Positions 9,128-16,490 of a stretch of 64,000 bases of DNA are shown in pieces; position 1 is the stretch's first letter; each line of letters begins with the position of its first letter. Origin of the DNA: DATAZK01 sp963731205. Its GTDB lineage: Bacteria; Actinomycetota; Actinomycetes; Frankiales; Frankiaceae. The stretch is from NCBI GenBank assembly GCA_963731205.1, contig CAVSUJ010000002.1, positions 1,984,001 through 2,048,000 of the forward strand. The letters are read 5' to 3'. A model generated the notes under the pieces. That model saw only the letters and a list, made by a program, of their open reading frames with translations. It did not search any database and was not told the origin of the DNA. Made by a program: the position numbers and the translations under genes.

Positions 9128-9223
9128 CGTCAGGGGTCATGGACGTCGTATCCGCCGTCGGATACGAATGACAGAAACCCGCCACACAGATTTTGCTCTA
9201 ACAACGCACAGCAAGGGGAGATG
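9128..9223 (+). promoter_or_regulatory. atpB-atpE intercistronic leader with hairpin and U-rich patch
   Basis: The only sizeable gap in the Fo part of the operon. It holds a perfect 9-bp hairpin (9146-9154 with 9159-9167, 4-base loop), then an AT-richer, U-containing stretch (about 9187-9203), then the purine-rich AAGGGGAG just ahead of atpE. E. coli atpE is also preceded by a U-rich translational enhancer that raises c-subunit output. A similar role here is an inference. Confidence 0.45.
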
Positions 9224-9487
9224 ATGGCCGCAGATCCGGAGCTCGTCACCGCGATTAAAACCGCGGGTGGGCTCATCGCAGGTGGACTTGCCCTCGGGGG
9301 CGGTGCCATCGGCGCCGCCATCGGTGACGGTGTCGCCGGTAACGCCTTCATCTCGGGCGTGGCCCGCCAGCCAGAGGCACAGGGGCGCCTGCAGACACTG
9401 TTCTTCCTGACGGTCGGTCTGGTGGAGGCGGCGTACTTCATCAACCTGGTCTTCATGATTCTGTTCGTCTTCGTGCTGGGTAAGTAG
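9224..9487 (+). CDS. atpE: ATP synthase Fo subunit c
   Basis: Proteolipid hairpin of the rotating c-ring, 87 residues. Helix 1 has a glycine-rich packing motif (GGGAIGAAIGDG). The polar loop is ARQPEAQGR, and helix 2 carries the proton-carrying glutamate (E68, in TVGLVEAAYFINL). Two adjacent ATG codons occur (9221 and 9224); the second is chosen because the first touches the AAGGGGAG binding site. The special leader upstream may support the high copy number needed for this subunit. Confidence 0.96.
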   Translation: MAADPELVTAIKTAGGLIAGGLALGGGAIGAAIGDGVAGNAFISGVARQPEAQGRLQTLFFLTVGLVEAAYFINLVFMILFVFVLGK

Positions 9488-9493
9488 CCAGCC

Positions 9494-10087
9494 GTGCAGC
9501 CGCTTGTCTCAGCCGCCGGTGTGGTCGCCGCAGCGCAAAAGACGCACAACCCGATCATCCCCAACGGGACGTTCATCGTTGAGCTGATCGCGTTCTTCCT
9601 GATCTTGTGGTTCCTCTACACCAAGATCGTGCCGGTGATCTCGTCGTCGATGACCAAGCGGCAGGAGCTCATCCGGTCGCAGATCGATGACAGCAAGGCG
9701 GCGAAGGAGCGGCTCGAAGCTGCTGAGGCCGAGTACAAGCAGGCGTTGGCCGACACCCGCACGGATGCCGCGCGCATTCGTGAGGAGGCGCGGGTCCAGG
9801 GTCAGCAAATCATCGAAGAGATGCGCGCCGAAGCTCAGGAGCAGGCCGCTCGCATCACGGAGGCGAATCGGTCCAGGCTCGAGACCGAGCGTCAGCTTTT
9901 GGTCGTGCAGTTGCGATCCGAGGTCGGCGAGATGGCCGTCGAGCTCGCCAGCCGGATCGTCGGTCACGAGCTGTCGAGCGATGCCCGCCAGCGTCAGCTG
10001 ATCGATGACTTCATCAACGACCTCGACGCAGCCCCCGCCGGTGACACCCGTGAAAGCACGCCCACTGCGCCTGTGGCAGGGAGCTGA
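9494..10087 (+). CDS. atpF: ATP synthase Fo subunit b
   Basis: Peripheral stalk subunit, 197 residues: a short periplasmic N terminus, one membrane helix (about 27-46, ELIAFFLILWFLYTKIVPVI) and a long charged coiled coil rich in Ala/Glu/Arg/Gln up to about 170. A flexible Ala/Pro/Thr end follows. It is a stand-alone b subunit; the next gene encodes a separate delta, unlike the b-delta fusion of mycobacteria. The GTG start lies 6 bases after the atpE stop. Confidence 0.95.
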   Translation: MQPLVSAAGVVAAAQKTHNPIIPNGTFIVELIAFFLILWFLYTKIVPVISSSMTKRQELIRSQIDDSKAAKERLEAAEAEYKQALADTRTDAARIREEARVQGQQIIEEMRAEAQEQAARITEANRSRLETERQLLVVQLRSEVGEMAVELASRIVGHELSSDARQRQLIDDFINDLDAAPAGDTRESTPTAPVAGS

Positions 10088-10089
10088 CG

Positions 10090-10965
10090 TTGGAGGGCAA
10101 TAGCCGGGCCAGTCTGGCGCTCGTACGCGCGCGCCTCGACGAGCTGGCCGGTGCGGGTGCCGCCGGGGATGACGATCCCGGCGTCATCAGCCGTACCGTC
10201 TCCCGGCTGCGCGGCGAGCCTTCTGCCCTGAGCTCTGCCTCTGATGATTTGTATGCGACGGCCGACCTGCTGACGCGTGAGGTCGGCCTGCGCAGGGCGC
10301 TCGCTGATCCCGGGCTTCCTTCCGAGGCCCGTCGCGCGTTGCTCGACCGGCTTCTGGCCAACCAGGTCGGGGAGATCGCGCTCGAGGTGCTCCGCGCTGC
10401 GGCTGGAGCGCGCTGGTCGCGTCCGTCCGATCTGCTCACGGCCGTCGAGGAGCTCGGGTCGGAGGCGCTGCTCGCCAGCGAGCAGGCAGCCGGCGCATTG
10501 GATGAGGTGGAGGACGAGCTCTTCCGTTTCTCGCGCATCGTCGACCGCACGCCACGTCTCTCCCTGGCGCTGTCGGATCGCGGGTTGCCGGCCGAGCGCA
10601 AGAACGCGTTGCTCGACCGCCTGCTCGATGACCGGGTGCGTCCCGCCACCCGGCGCCTCATCGGCCGGGTCGTCAACAATCCCCGCGGCCGGGGCGTCGG
10701 CCGTGAGATCGAGGCGCTGGCCGAGCTGGCCTCCCGCCGCCGTCAGCGGTCCATCGCCGTGGTCACGGTGGCCCACCCCATCGACGAGCAGCAGGCCGAT
10801 CGCCTGCGCGCCGCGATCGCCCGGGCGTTCGGCACGGAGGTCGTCCTCCAGCTGGTGATCGACCCGTCGGTGCTCGGCGGTGTCTCCGTGCGCGTCGGCG
10901 GCGAGCTCGTCGATGGCACCGTGCTCCGCAGGCTCGCTGAAGCAAGGCGCCAGCTCCGGCGTTAA
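10090..10965 (+). CDS. atpH: ATP synthase F1 subunit delta
   Basis: Connects the peripheral stalk to the top of F1. At 291 residues it is about 100 longer than the E. coli subunit and close to the long actinobacterial form. The C-terminal region has the OSCP/delta signature (VVLQLVIDPSVLGGVSVRVGG). The first ~60 residues carry an acidic, glycine-rich loop (GAGAAGDDDPG). The start is TTG, two bases after the atpF stop, with GGGAG upstream; no better start is seen. About 140 bp without a gene follow before atpA. Confidence 0.93.
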   Translation: MEGNSRASLALVRARLDELAGAGAAGDDDPGVISRTVSRLRGEPSALSSASDDLYATADLLTREVGLRRALADPGLPSEARRALLDRLLANQVGEIALEVLRAAAGARWSRPSDLLTAVEELGSEALLASEQAAGALDEVEDELFRFSRIVDRTPRLSLALSDRGLPAERKNALLDRLLDDRVRPATRRLIGRVVNNPRGRGVGREIEALAELASRRRQRSIAVVTVAHPIDEQQADRLRAAIARAFGTEVVLQLVIDPSVLGGVSVRVGGELVDGTVLRRLAEARRQLRR

Positions 10966-11105
10966 GCCGACGAATCGTGGTGCGCGATCTCTCGCGCAGA
11001 TCCACCGGCCCTCGCTGCCTCTGCATGCGTGGCGATCGGCCACCCCGGTCCCATCCGATTTCTCCTTAATCAACGGCCAATCCTCGAACAGATCTGAGGC
11101 CCGTC

Positions 11106-12794
11106 ATGACCGAGCTGTCCATTCGCCCCGATGAGATCCGCGACGCTCTCCGCGAATACGTCGAGTCCTACGATCCGAGCGCCGGTGAGCGCGAGGAGGT
11201 GGGCCGCGTCATCGAGACCGGTGACGGTATCGCGACCGTCGAAGGCCTCGCCCGCACGATGACCAACGAGCTGCTGGAGTTCTCCGACGGCACGCTCGGT
11301 CTCGCGCAGAACCTCGACGTCGGTGAGATCGGCGTCGTCATCCTCGGTGAGGCCCAGCACATCGAGGAAGGCACCGAGGTCCGCCGCACCGGCGACATCC
11401 TTTCGGTGGCGGTCGGCGACGGTTACCTCGGCCGCGTCGTCGACGCCCTGGGCCGCCCGCTGGACGGCAAGGGCGAGATCGAGACCGAGGCGCGCCGCGC
11501 TCTGGAGCTGCAGGCCCCCACGGTCGTGCAGCGCCAGCCGGTGAAGGAGCCGCTGCAGACCGGCATCAAGGCCATCGACGCCATGACCGCCATCGGCCGC
11601 GGCCAGCGCCAGCTGATCATCGGTGACCGCCAGACGGGTAAAAGCGCCGTCGCCGTCGACGCCATCATCAACCAGCGCGAGAACTGGGCCACCGGCGATC
11701 CCCAGCAGCAGGTCAAGTGCATCTATGTGGCGATCGGTCAGAAGGGCTCGACCATCGCCGCCGTCCGCGGCGCCCTCGAAGACGCCGGCGCGCTCGAATA
11801 CACGACCATCGTCGCTGCCCCCGCCAGCCAGCCCGCGGGCTTCAAGTACCTGGCGCCCTACACCGGCTCGGCGATCGGCCAGCACTGGATGTATCAGGGC
11901 CAGCACGTGCTGATCGTCTTCGATGACCTGTCCAAGCAGGCTGAGGCGTACCGCTCGATCTCGCTCCTGCTGCGCCGCCCGCCGGGACGCGAGGCCTACC
12001 CGGGCGACGTCTTCTACTTGCACTCGCGGCTGCTCGAGCGCTGCGCGAAGCTGAGCGACGAGCTCGGCGGCGGCTCGATGACCGGTCTTCCGATCATCGA
12101 GACCAAGGGCAATGACGTCTCGGCGTACATCCCCACCAACGTCATCTCGATCACCGACGGCCAGATCTTCCTCGAGACCGACCTGTTCAACCAGGGCGTC
12201 CGGCCGGCCATCAACGTCGGCATCTCGGTCTCCCGGGTCGGCGGTAACGCGCAGATCCGTGCCATGAAGCAGGTCGCCGGCCGGCTCCGGCTCGACCTGG
12301 CCCAGTACCGCGACCTGGAGTCGTTCGCCGCCTTCGGATCCGACCTGGACAAGGCGTCGAAGGCGCAGCTCGAGCGGGGTCAGCGGCTGGTCGAGCTGCT
12401 CAAGCAGCCGCAGTACACGCCGTTCCCGGTCGAGCGCCAGGTGGTCTCGATCTGGCTCGGCACCACCGGTGAGCTCGACGTCGTCCCAGTCGAAGACGTG
12501 CGCCGCTTCGAGCGTGACTTCCTGGACTACGTCGGCCGCAGCCACGAGGGCATCTACAGCGCCATCCTGTCCAGCGGCAAGCTGGAGGACAGCACCGTCG
12601 ATTCCCTCAAGGACGCGATCAAGCAGTTCGAGAAGGAGTTCGAGACCAAGGGCGGCGGCGGGATCGAAGCGCCGGCTGACGACGCGGGTGACATCGACGA
12701 GCTCGAGGCCGATCAGCGCAGCCAGGAATCGATCAAGCGCCACACCCCACCCGAGCCCGAGGCGAGCGCGTCCAGCGGCTCGTCAGAGGCGTAA
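11106..12794 (+). CDS. atpA: ATP synthase F1 subunit alpha
   Basis: Non-catalytic nucleotide-binding subunit of the F1 hexamer. It has 562 residues, longer than the usual ~505-515 because of a ~40-residue polar tail (Glu/Asp/Gln/Ser/Pro-rich, after about 515). C-terminal extensions are known in actinobacterial alpha subunits; in mycobacteria the extension suppresses ATP hydrolysis. The P-loop GDRQTGKS is at 173-180. ATG start at 11106. atpG follows after 15 bases. Confidence 0.97.
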   Translation: MTELSIRPDEIRDALREYVESYDPSAGEREEVGRVIETGDGIATVEGLARTMTNELLEFSDGTLGLAQNLDVGEIGVVILGEAQHIEEGTEVRRTGDILSVAVGDGYLGRVVDALGRPLDGKGEIETEARRALELQAPTVVQRQPVKEPLQTGIKAIDAMTAIGRGQRQLIIGDRQTGKSAVAVDAIINQRENWATGDPQQQVKCIYVAIGQKGSTIAAVRGALEDAGALEYTTIVAAPASQPAGFKYLAPYTGSAIGQHWMYQGQHVLIVFDDLSKQAEAYRSISLLLRRPPGREAYPGDVFYLHSRLLERCAKLSDELGGGSMTGLPIIETKGNDVSAYIPTNVISITDGQIFLETDLFNQGVRPAINVGISVSRVGGNAQIRAMKQVAGRLRLDLAQYRDLESFAAFGSDLDKASKAQLERGQRLVELLKQPQYTPFPVERQVVSIWLGTTGELDVVPVEDVRRFERDFLDYVGRSHEGIYSAILSSGKLEDSTVDSLKDAIKQFEKEFETKGGGGIEAPADDAGDIDELEADQRSQESIKRHTPPEPEASASSGSSEA

Positions 12795-12809
12795 GGCGCC
12801 TCCGCCGAG

Positions 12810-13709
12810 ATGCCAGCCACCCTTCGGGTCTACCGCCGCCGAATCCGTTCGGTTCAGTCGACCAAGAAGATCACCCGCGCGATGGAGCTCATTGCCGCGT
12901 CGCGGATCTCGCGCGCTCAGCAGCGGGTCAACGCGTCCAAGCCTTACGCCGACGAGATCACCCGCGTGATCACGGCCGTGGCCAGCCAGACCAACGTCGA
13001 CCATCCGCTGACCACCGAGCACAAGAATCCCACCCGCGCGGCGGTCGTGGTCGTCACCAGCGACCGGGGCCTGGCCGGCGCCTACAGCTCGAACTCGCTC
13101 CGCACCGCCGAGGCGCTCTTCCAAACCCTGCGCGACGAGGGTAAGGAATCGTCGATCTACGCGATCGGGCGCAAGGCCGCCAGCTACTACCGGTTCCGCG
13201 GCCGCCAGATCGAGCAGGACTTCACCGGCTTCTCCGAGCAGCCCGACTACGACTCTGCCAAGGCCGTAGCCGACGCCGTGATCGAGCAGTTCGTGAAGCC
13301 CACCCAGGAGGGCGGGGTGGATGAGATCCACCTCGTCTTCACCGAGTTTCGCAGCATGCTCTCGCAGCGTGCAGTCGCGCGGCGGATCCTGCCGATGGTC
13401 ATCGAAGAGACCACCGAAGAGCCGGCAGACGGCCCGCTCCCGCTTTATGAGTTCGAGCCGTCCGCCGAAGACGTGCTCGATGCCCTGCTGCCGCGTTATG
13501 TCGAGAGCCGGGTCTTCGCCGCGTTGCTCGAGTCGGCAGCATCGGAGTCGGCCGCGCGTCGGCGGGCCATGAAGTCGGCAACCGATAACGCGGAAGACCT
13601 CATCAAGTCGCTCACGCGAGCCGCCAACTCGGCTCGCCAGGCCGAAATCACCCAAGAGATCAGTGAAATTGTCGGCGGCGCTAACGCGCTGGCGGATTCA
13701 GGAGGCTGA
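12810..13709 (+). CDS. atpG: ATP synthase F1 subunit gamma
   Basis: Central rotor shaft of F1, 299 residues. The N-terminal helix carries the conserved RRIRSVQSTKKITRAMELIA stretch, and the C-terminal helix the MKSATDNAEDLIKSL segment with the family's RQAEITQEI ending. The middle is the Rossmann-like domain with VVVTSDRGLAGAYSSN. It sits 15 bases after atpA and 2 bases before atpD. Confidence 0.97.
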   Translation: MPATLRVYRRRIRSVQSTKKITRAMELIAASRISRAQQRVNASKPYADEITRVITAVASQTNVDHPLTTEHKNPTRAAVVVVTSDRGLAGAYSSNSLRTAEALFQTLRDEGKESSIYAIGRKAASYYRFRGRQIEQDFTGFSEQPDYDSAKAVADAVIEQFVKPTQEGGVDEIHLVFTEFRSMLSQRAVARRILPMVIEETTEEPADGPLPLYEFEPSAEDVLDALLPRYVESRVFAALLESAASESAARRRAMKSATDNAEDLIKSLTRAANSARQAEITQEISEIVGGANALADSGG

Positions 13710-13711
13710 CC

Positions 13712-15169
13712 ATGACCGTCACCGAGCAGGACCACTACACGCAGCCGACCGAGGGCGGGATCGGACGCGTTGCCCGGGTCATCGGACCGGTCGTCGACGT
13801 CGAGTTCGCCCCCGACGAGATGCCGGAGCTGTTCAACGCGCTTCACGTCGACCGCACGATCGGCGATGACACGGCGACCCTCACGCTGGAGGTCGCCAAC
13901 CACATCGGCGACAACACGGTGCGGGCCATTTCGCTGAACCCGACCGACGGTCTGGTGCGCGGCGCCCCCGTGCAGGACACCGGCGCCCCGATCTCCGTGC
14001 CCGTTGGTGACGTGACGAAGGGCCACGTGTTCAACGCCCTCGGCGTGCCGATGGACGTCGACGTCTCGACACTGGACATCAAGGAGCGCTGGCCGATCCA
14101 CCGCCAGTCGCCGCCGTTCGACGAGCTCGAGTCCAAGACCGAGATGCTCGTCACCGGCATCAAGGTGATCGACCTGCTCGCGCCCTACGTGCTGGGCGGG
14201 AAGATCGGCCTGTTCGGTGGTGCCGGTGTCGGCAAGACCGTCATCATCCAGGAGATGATCCGCCGGGTCGCCAAGGAGTTCGGTGGAGTCTCGGTGTTCG
14301 CCGGAGTCGGCGAGCGCACCCGCGAGGGCAACGACCTCTTCCTGGAAATGGAGGAGGCCGACGTCCTCAAGGACACCGCTCTCGTGTTCGGTCAGATGGA
14401 CGAGCCCCCGGGCACCCGGCTGCGCGTCGCGCTTTCCGCGCTGACCATGGCGGAGTACTTCCGCGACGTCCAGAAGCAGGACGTGCTGCTGTTCATCGAC
14501 AACATCTTCCGCTTCACGCAGGCAGGTTCTGAGGTCTCCACCCTGCTCGGCCGGATGCCGAGCGCCGTCGGTTACCAGCCCACCCTGGCCGATGAGATGG
14601 GCGTGCTCCAGGAGCGCATCACCTCCACCCGTGGTCACTCGATCACCTCGATCCAGGCCATCTACGTGCCTGCTGACGACCTGACCGACCCGGCGCCCGC
14701 CACCACCTTCACCCATCTCGACGCCACGACGAACCTGTCGCGCGCGATCTCCGAGCTGGGGATCTACCCGGCCGTCGACCCGCTCGACTCGACCTCGCGG
14801 ATTCTTGACGCCCGCTACGTCGGGGAGAAGCACTACAACGTCGCCCAGCGGGTGAAGGAAATCCTGCAGCGCTACAACGACCTGCAGGACATCATCGCCA
14901 TTCTCGGTATCGACGAGCTTTCCGAAGAGGACAAGGTCGCCGTCAACCGGGCCCGCCGTATCCAGCGGTTCCTGTCGCAGCCGTTCTTCGTCGCCGAGCA
15001 GTTCACCGGCATCCCGGGCAAGTTCACGCCGCTGGATGAGACGATCGACTCCTTCGACAAGCTCTGCAACGGTGACTACGACGATCTGCCGGAGCAGGCC
15101 TTCTTCATGTGCGGTGGTATCGAAGATGCCGTGGAGAAGGCCAAGGGCCTGCGCTCAGAGGACGACTGA
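13712..15169 (+). CDS. atpD: ATP synthase F1 subunit beta
   Basis: Catalytic subunit, 485 residues. The P-loop GGAGVGKT is at 169-176, followed by the catalytic GERTREGNDL glutamate region and the DELSEED lever (IDELSEEDKVAVNRARR) near residue 400. A short N-terminal extension (about 12 residues) precedes the first beta-barrel domain. It is not followed directly by atpC as is usual; about 400 bp with a strong hairpin intervene. Confidence 0.98.
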   Translation: MTVTEQDHYTQPTEGGIGRVARVIGPVVDVEFAPDEMPELFNALHVDRTIGDDTATLTLEVANHIGDNTVRAISLNPTDGLVRGAPVQDTGAPISVPVGDVTKGHVFNALGVPMDVDVSTLDIKERWPIHRQSPPFDELESKTEMLVTGIKVIDLLAPYVLGGKIGLFGGAGVGKTVIIQEMIRRVAKEFGGVSVFAGVGERTREGNDLFLEMEEADVLKDTALVFGQMDEPPGTRLRVALSALTMAEYFRDVQKQDVLLFIDNIFRFTQAGSEVSTLLGRMPSAVGYQPTLADEMGVLQERITSTRGHSITSIQAIYVPADDLTDPAPATTFTHLDATTNLSRAISELGIYPAVDPLDSTSRILDARYVGEKHYNVAQRVKEILQRYNDLQDIIAILGIDELSEEDKVAVNRARRIQRFLSQPFFVAEQFTGIPGKFTPLDETIDSFDKLCNGDYDDLPEQAFFMCGGIEDAVEKAKGLRSEDD

Positions 15170-15229
15170 CCAGCGCGTTTCACCCTTTTAGGGGTCCTAT
15201 CGCGGCTGGCGCCTGCCGATGCCCAGTAC

Positions 15230-15442
15230 ATGGCGCCGTCCGTTTGCTTGCTGCCCCCACGGGGGTTGCGCGAGCGTTGGGCGCGCCGGCCGCGGCGCGT
15301 CGCGACGGTGCTGGCGCCTGCCCTGCCTGCGCTGGTGCTGCTCGCTGTGACGACCGCCGGCACCGTCGACCCACCGTCCGCTGGTCTTGTTTCGCAGCTG
15401 CACGTTCCGCCGCCGGTCACCATGACCGTCACCCCGCGCTGA
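15230..15442 (+). CDS. Possible small single-pass membrane protein
   Basis: A 70-codon frame inside the unusual atpD-atpC gap. It has an Arg-rich stretch (residues 13-23), one hydrophobic helix (about 24-43, VATVLAPALPALVLLAVTTA) and a Pro/Val/Thr-rich outer tail. About four fifths of third codon positions are G or C, in line with coding use here. There is no clear ribosome binding site and I recognise no family. It may be a real small protein or chance. Confidence 0.3.
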   Translation: MAPSVCLLPPRGLRERWARRPRRVATVLAPALPALVLLAVTTAGTVDPPSAGLVSQLHVPPPVTMTVTPR

Positions 15443-15485
15443 CCTCAGCGAACCGCTTCCCCGCGCCCCGCGCCCGTAGTTGCCT

Positions 15486-15531
15486 GGCGCCACCATTTCC
15501 GGGTGCCCTGACCCCCGGATGTGGTGGCGCC
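15486..15531 (+). terminator. Strong hairpin between atpD and atpC
   Basis: An 18-bp stem (15486-15503 with 15514-15531, one mismatch and one G-T pair) closes on a 10-base loop. No T-run follows, so it is not a textbook terminator. Its strength and place, just upstream of a separate promoter-like motif for atpC, suggest termination, attenuation or an RNA processing/stability element. Confidence 0.55.
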
Positions 15532-15562
15532 ACCGGCTGGCTGGGTGCGTCGCCCCGGTCGG

Positions 15563-15568
15563 TACTCT
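15563..15568 (+). promoter_or_regulatory. Putative -10 element of atpC (leaderless)
   Basis: TACTCT lies six bases before the atpC ATG, the TANNNT-N6-start geometry of leaderless actinobacterial genes. The same spacing is seen in this window before murA, nucS and ecm. No clear -35 box is seen. Confidence 0.45.
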
Positions 15569-15574
15569 GAAGGC

Positions 15575-15835
15575 ATGCCAATGCGGGTTGCGGTCGTCTC
15601 TCCTGAGAAGGAGATCTGGTCGGGTGAGGCGGAGCTTGTCCTCGCACGCACCCTCGACGGTGACATCGGCGTGATGCCGGGCCACATCCCGCTTCTCGGT
15701 GTGCTCGCCGACGAAGGCGAAGTGATCATCCGCACCGGTACCGGCAACGATGTCACGGCCAAGGTCAGCGGCGGGTTTCTGTCGGTCACCGATGACGGCG
15801 TCAGCGTGCTTGCCGAGCGCGCCGAGCTCGCTTAG
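15575..15835 (+). CDS. atpC: ATP synthase F1 subunit epsilon
   Basis: Central stalk subunit that joins gamma to the c-ring and can inhibit ATP hydrolysis. It is short at 86 residues, keeping the N-terminal beta-sandwich (VAVVSPEKEIWSGEAELV, GDIGVMPGHIPLLGVL). The C-terminal helical hairpin is missing, as in the short epsilon forms of several actinobacteria; this should weaken epsilon-type self-inhibition. ATG at 15575 is chosen from the leaderless -10 motif; a second ATG two codons later is possible. It is separated from atpD by about 400 bp. Confidence 0.93.
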   Translation: MPMRVAVVSPEKEIWSGEAELVLARTLDGDIGVMPGHIPLLGVLADEGEVIIRTGTGNDVTAKVSGGFLSVTDDGVSVLAERAELA

Positions 15836-15850
15836 AACTGCGCGCGAGCG

Positions 15851-16426
15851 CTAGCGTTCGCCGCCCGGTCGCCAGAGCACGTCGCCGCCCGGATTCGCGA
15901 CGCGAGCAAGGATGAACATCAGGTCGCTGAGCCGGTTGAGATAGAGCGCGGGCGTCTTGCTGGTGTGCCCGGGATCAGATTCCAGCAGCACCCACGTGGA
16001 GCGCTCCGCGCGGCGGACGATTGTGCGCACCTGGTGCAGGAGCGCGGCCCCTGGCGTCCCGCCGGGCAGGATGAACGACGAGAGCTTCTCCAGCCGCGCG
16101 TTGTACTCGTCGCACGCCGCCTCCAGCCGCTCGACATCGGCGTCAGTGATGCGTAGCGGTGGGTACTTGGGCTCGGGGACGACCGGGGTGCACAGATCGG
16201 CGCCGACGTCGAACAGATCATTCTGGATACGCGTGAGCAGGGTGGCGATGTCGGCAGGGAGCGCGCCGAGGGCGATCGCGACGCCGATCGCGCTGTTCGC
16301 CTCGTCCACGTCGGCGTAGGCCCCGAGGCGCGGGTCGGTCTTCGCGACGCGGCTCATGTCGCCGAGCGCCGTCGTGCCGTCGTCGCCCGTCTTCGTGTAG
16401 ATCCGGGTCAGATGCACGCTCACCAC
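15851..16426 (-). CDS. Corrinoid adenosyltransferase, PduO type
   Basis: Transfers the adenosyl group of ATP to cob(I)alamin to form coenzyme B12. At 191 residues it has the PduO/MMAB signature: the N-terminal TRIYTKTGDDGTT ATP-binding motif, YADVDEANSAIG, and the helical core with TIVRRAERSTWVL and ALYLNRLSDLMFILAR. It faces murA head to head and atpC tail to tail, the same arrangement as the adenosyltransferase next to murA in mycobacteria. Its cofactor would serve the B12-dependent mutases encoded at 18.5 and 42.7 kb. The start is one of several closely spaced GTG codons (16426, 16423, 16417). Confidence 0.93.
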   Translation of the reverse strand: MVSVHLTRIYTKTGDDGTTALGDMSRVAKTDPRLGAYADVDEANSAIGVAIALGALPADIATLLTRIQNDLFDVGADLCTPVVPEPKYPPLRITDADVERLEAACDEYNARLEKLSSFILPGGTPGAALLHQVRTIVRRAERSTWVLLESDPGHTSKTPALYLNRLSDLMFILARVANPGGDVLWRPGGER

Positions 16427-16478
16427 CCGACCCTACGGTCCACCGGTAAGCGTCGCCGCGACGAGACCGCCGTGCCCC

Positions 16479-16484
16479 TAAAGT
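16479..16484 (+). promoter_or_regulatory. Putative -10 element of murA (leaderless)
   Basis: TAAAGT sits exactly six bases before the GTG start, and no Shine-Dalgarno sequence is present, which points to a leaderless mRNA. Confidence 0.5.
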
Positions 16485-16490
16485 GACGGC

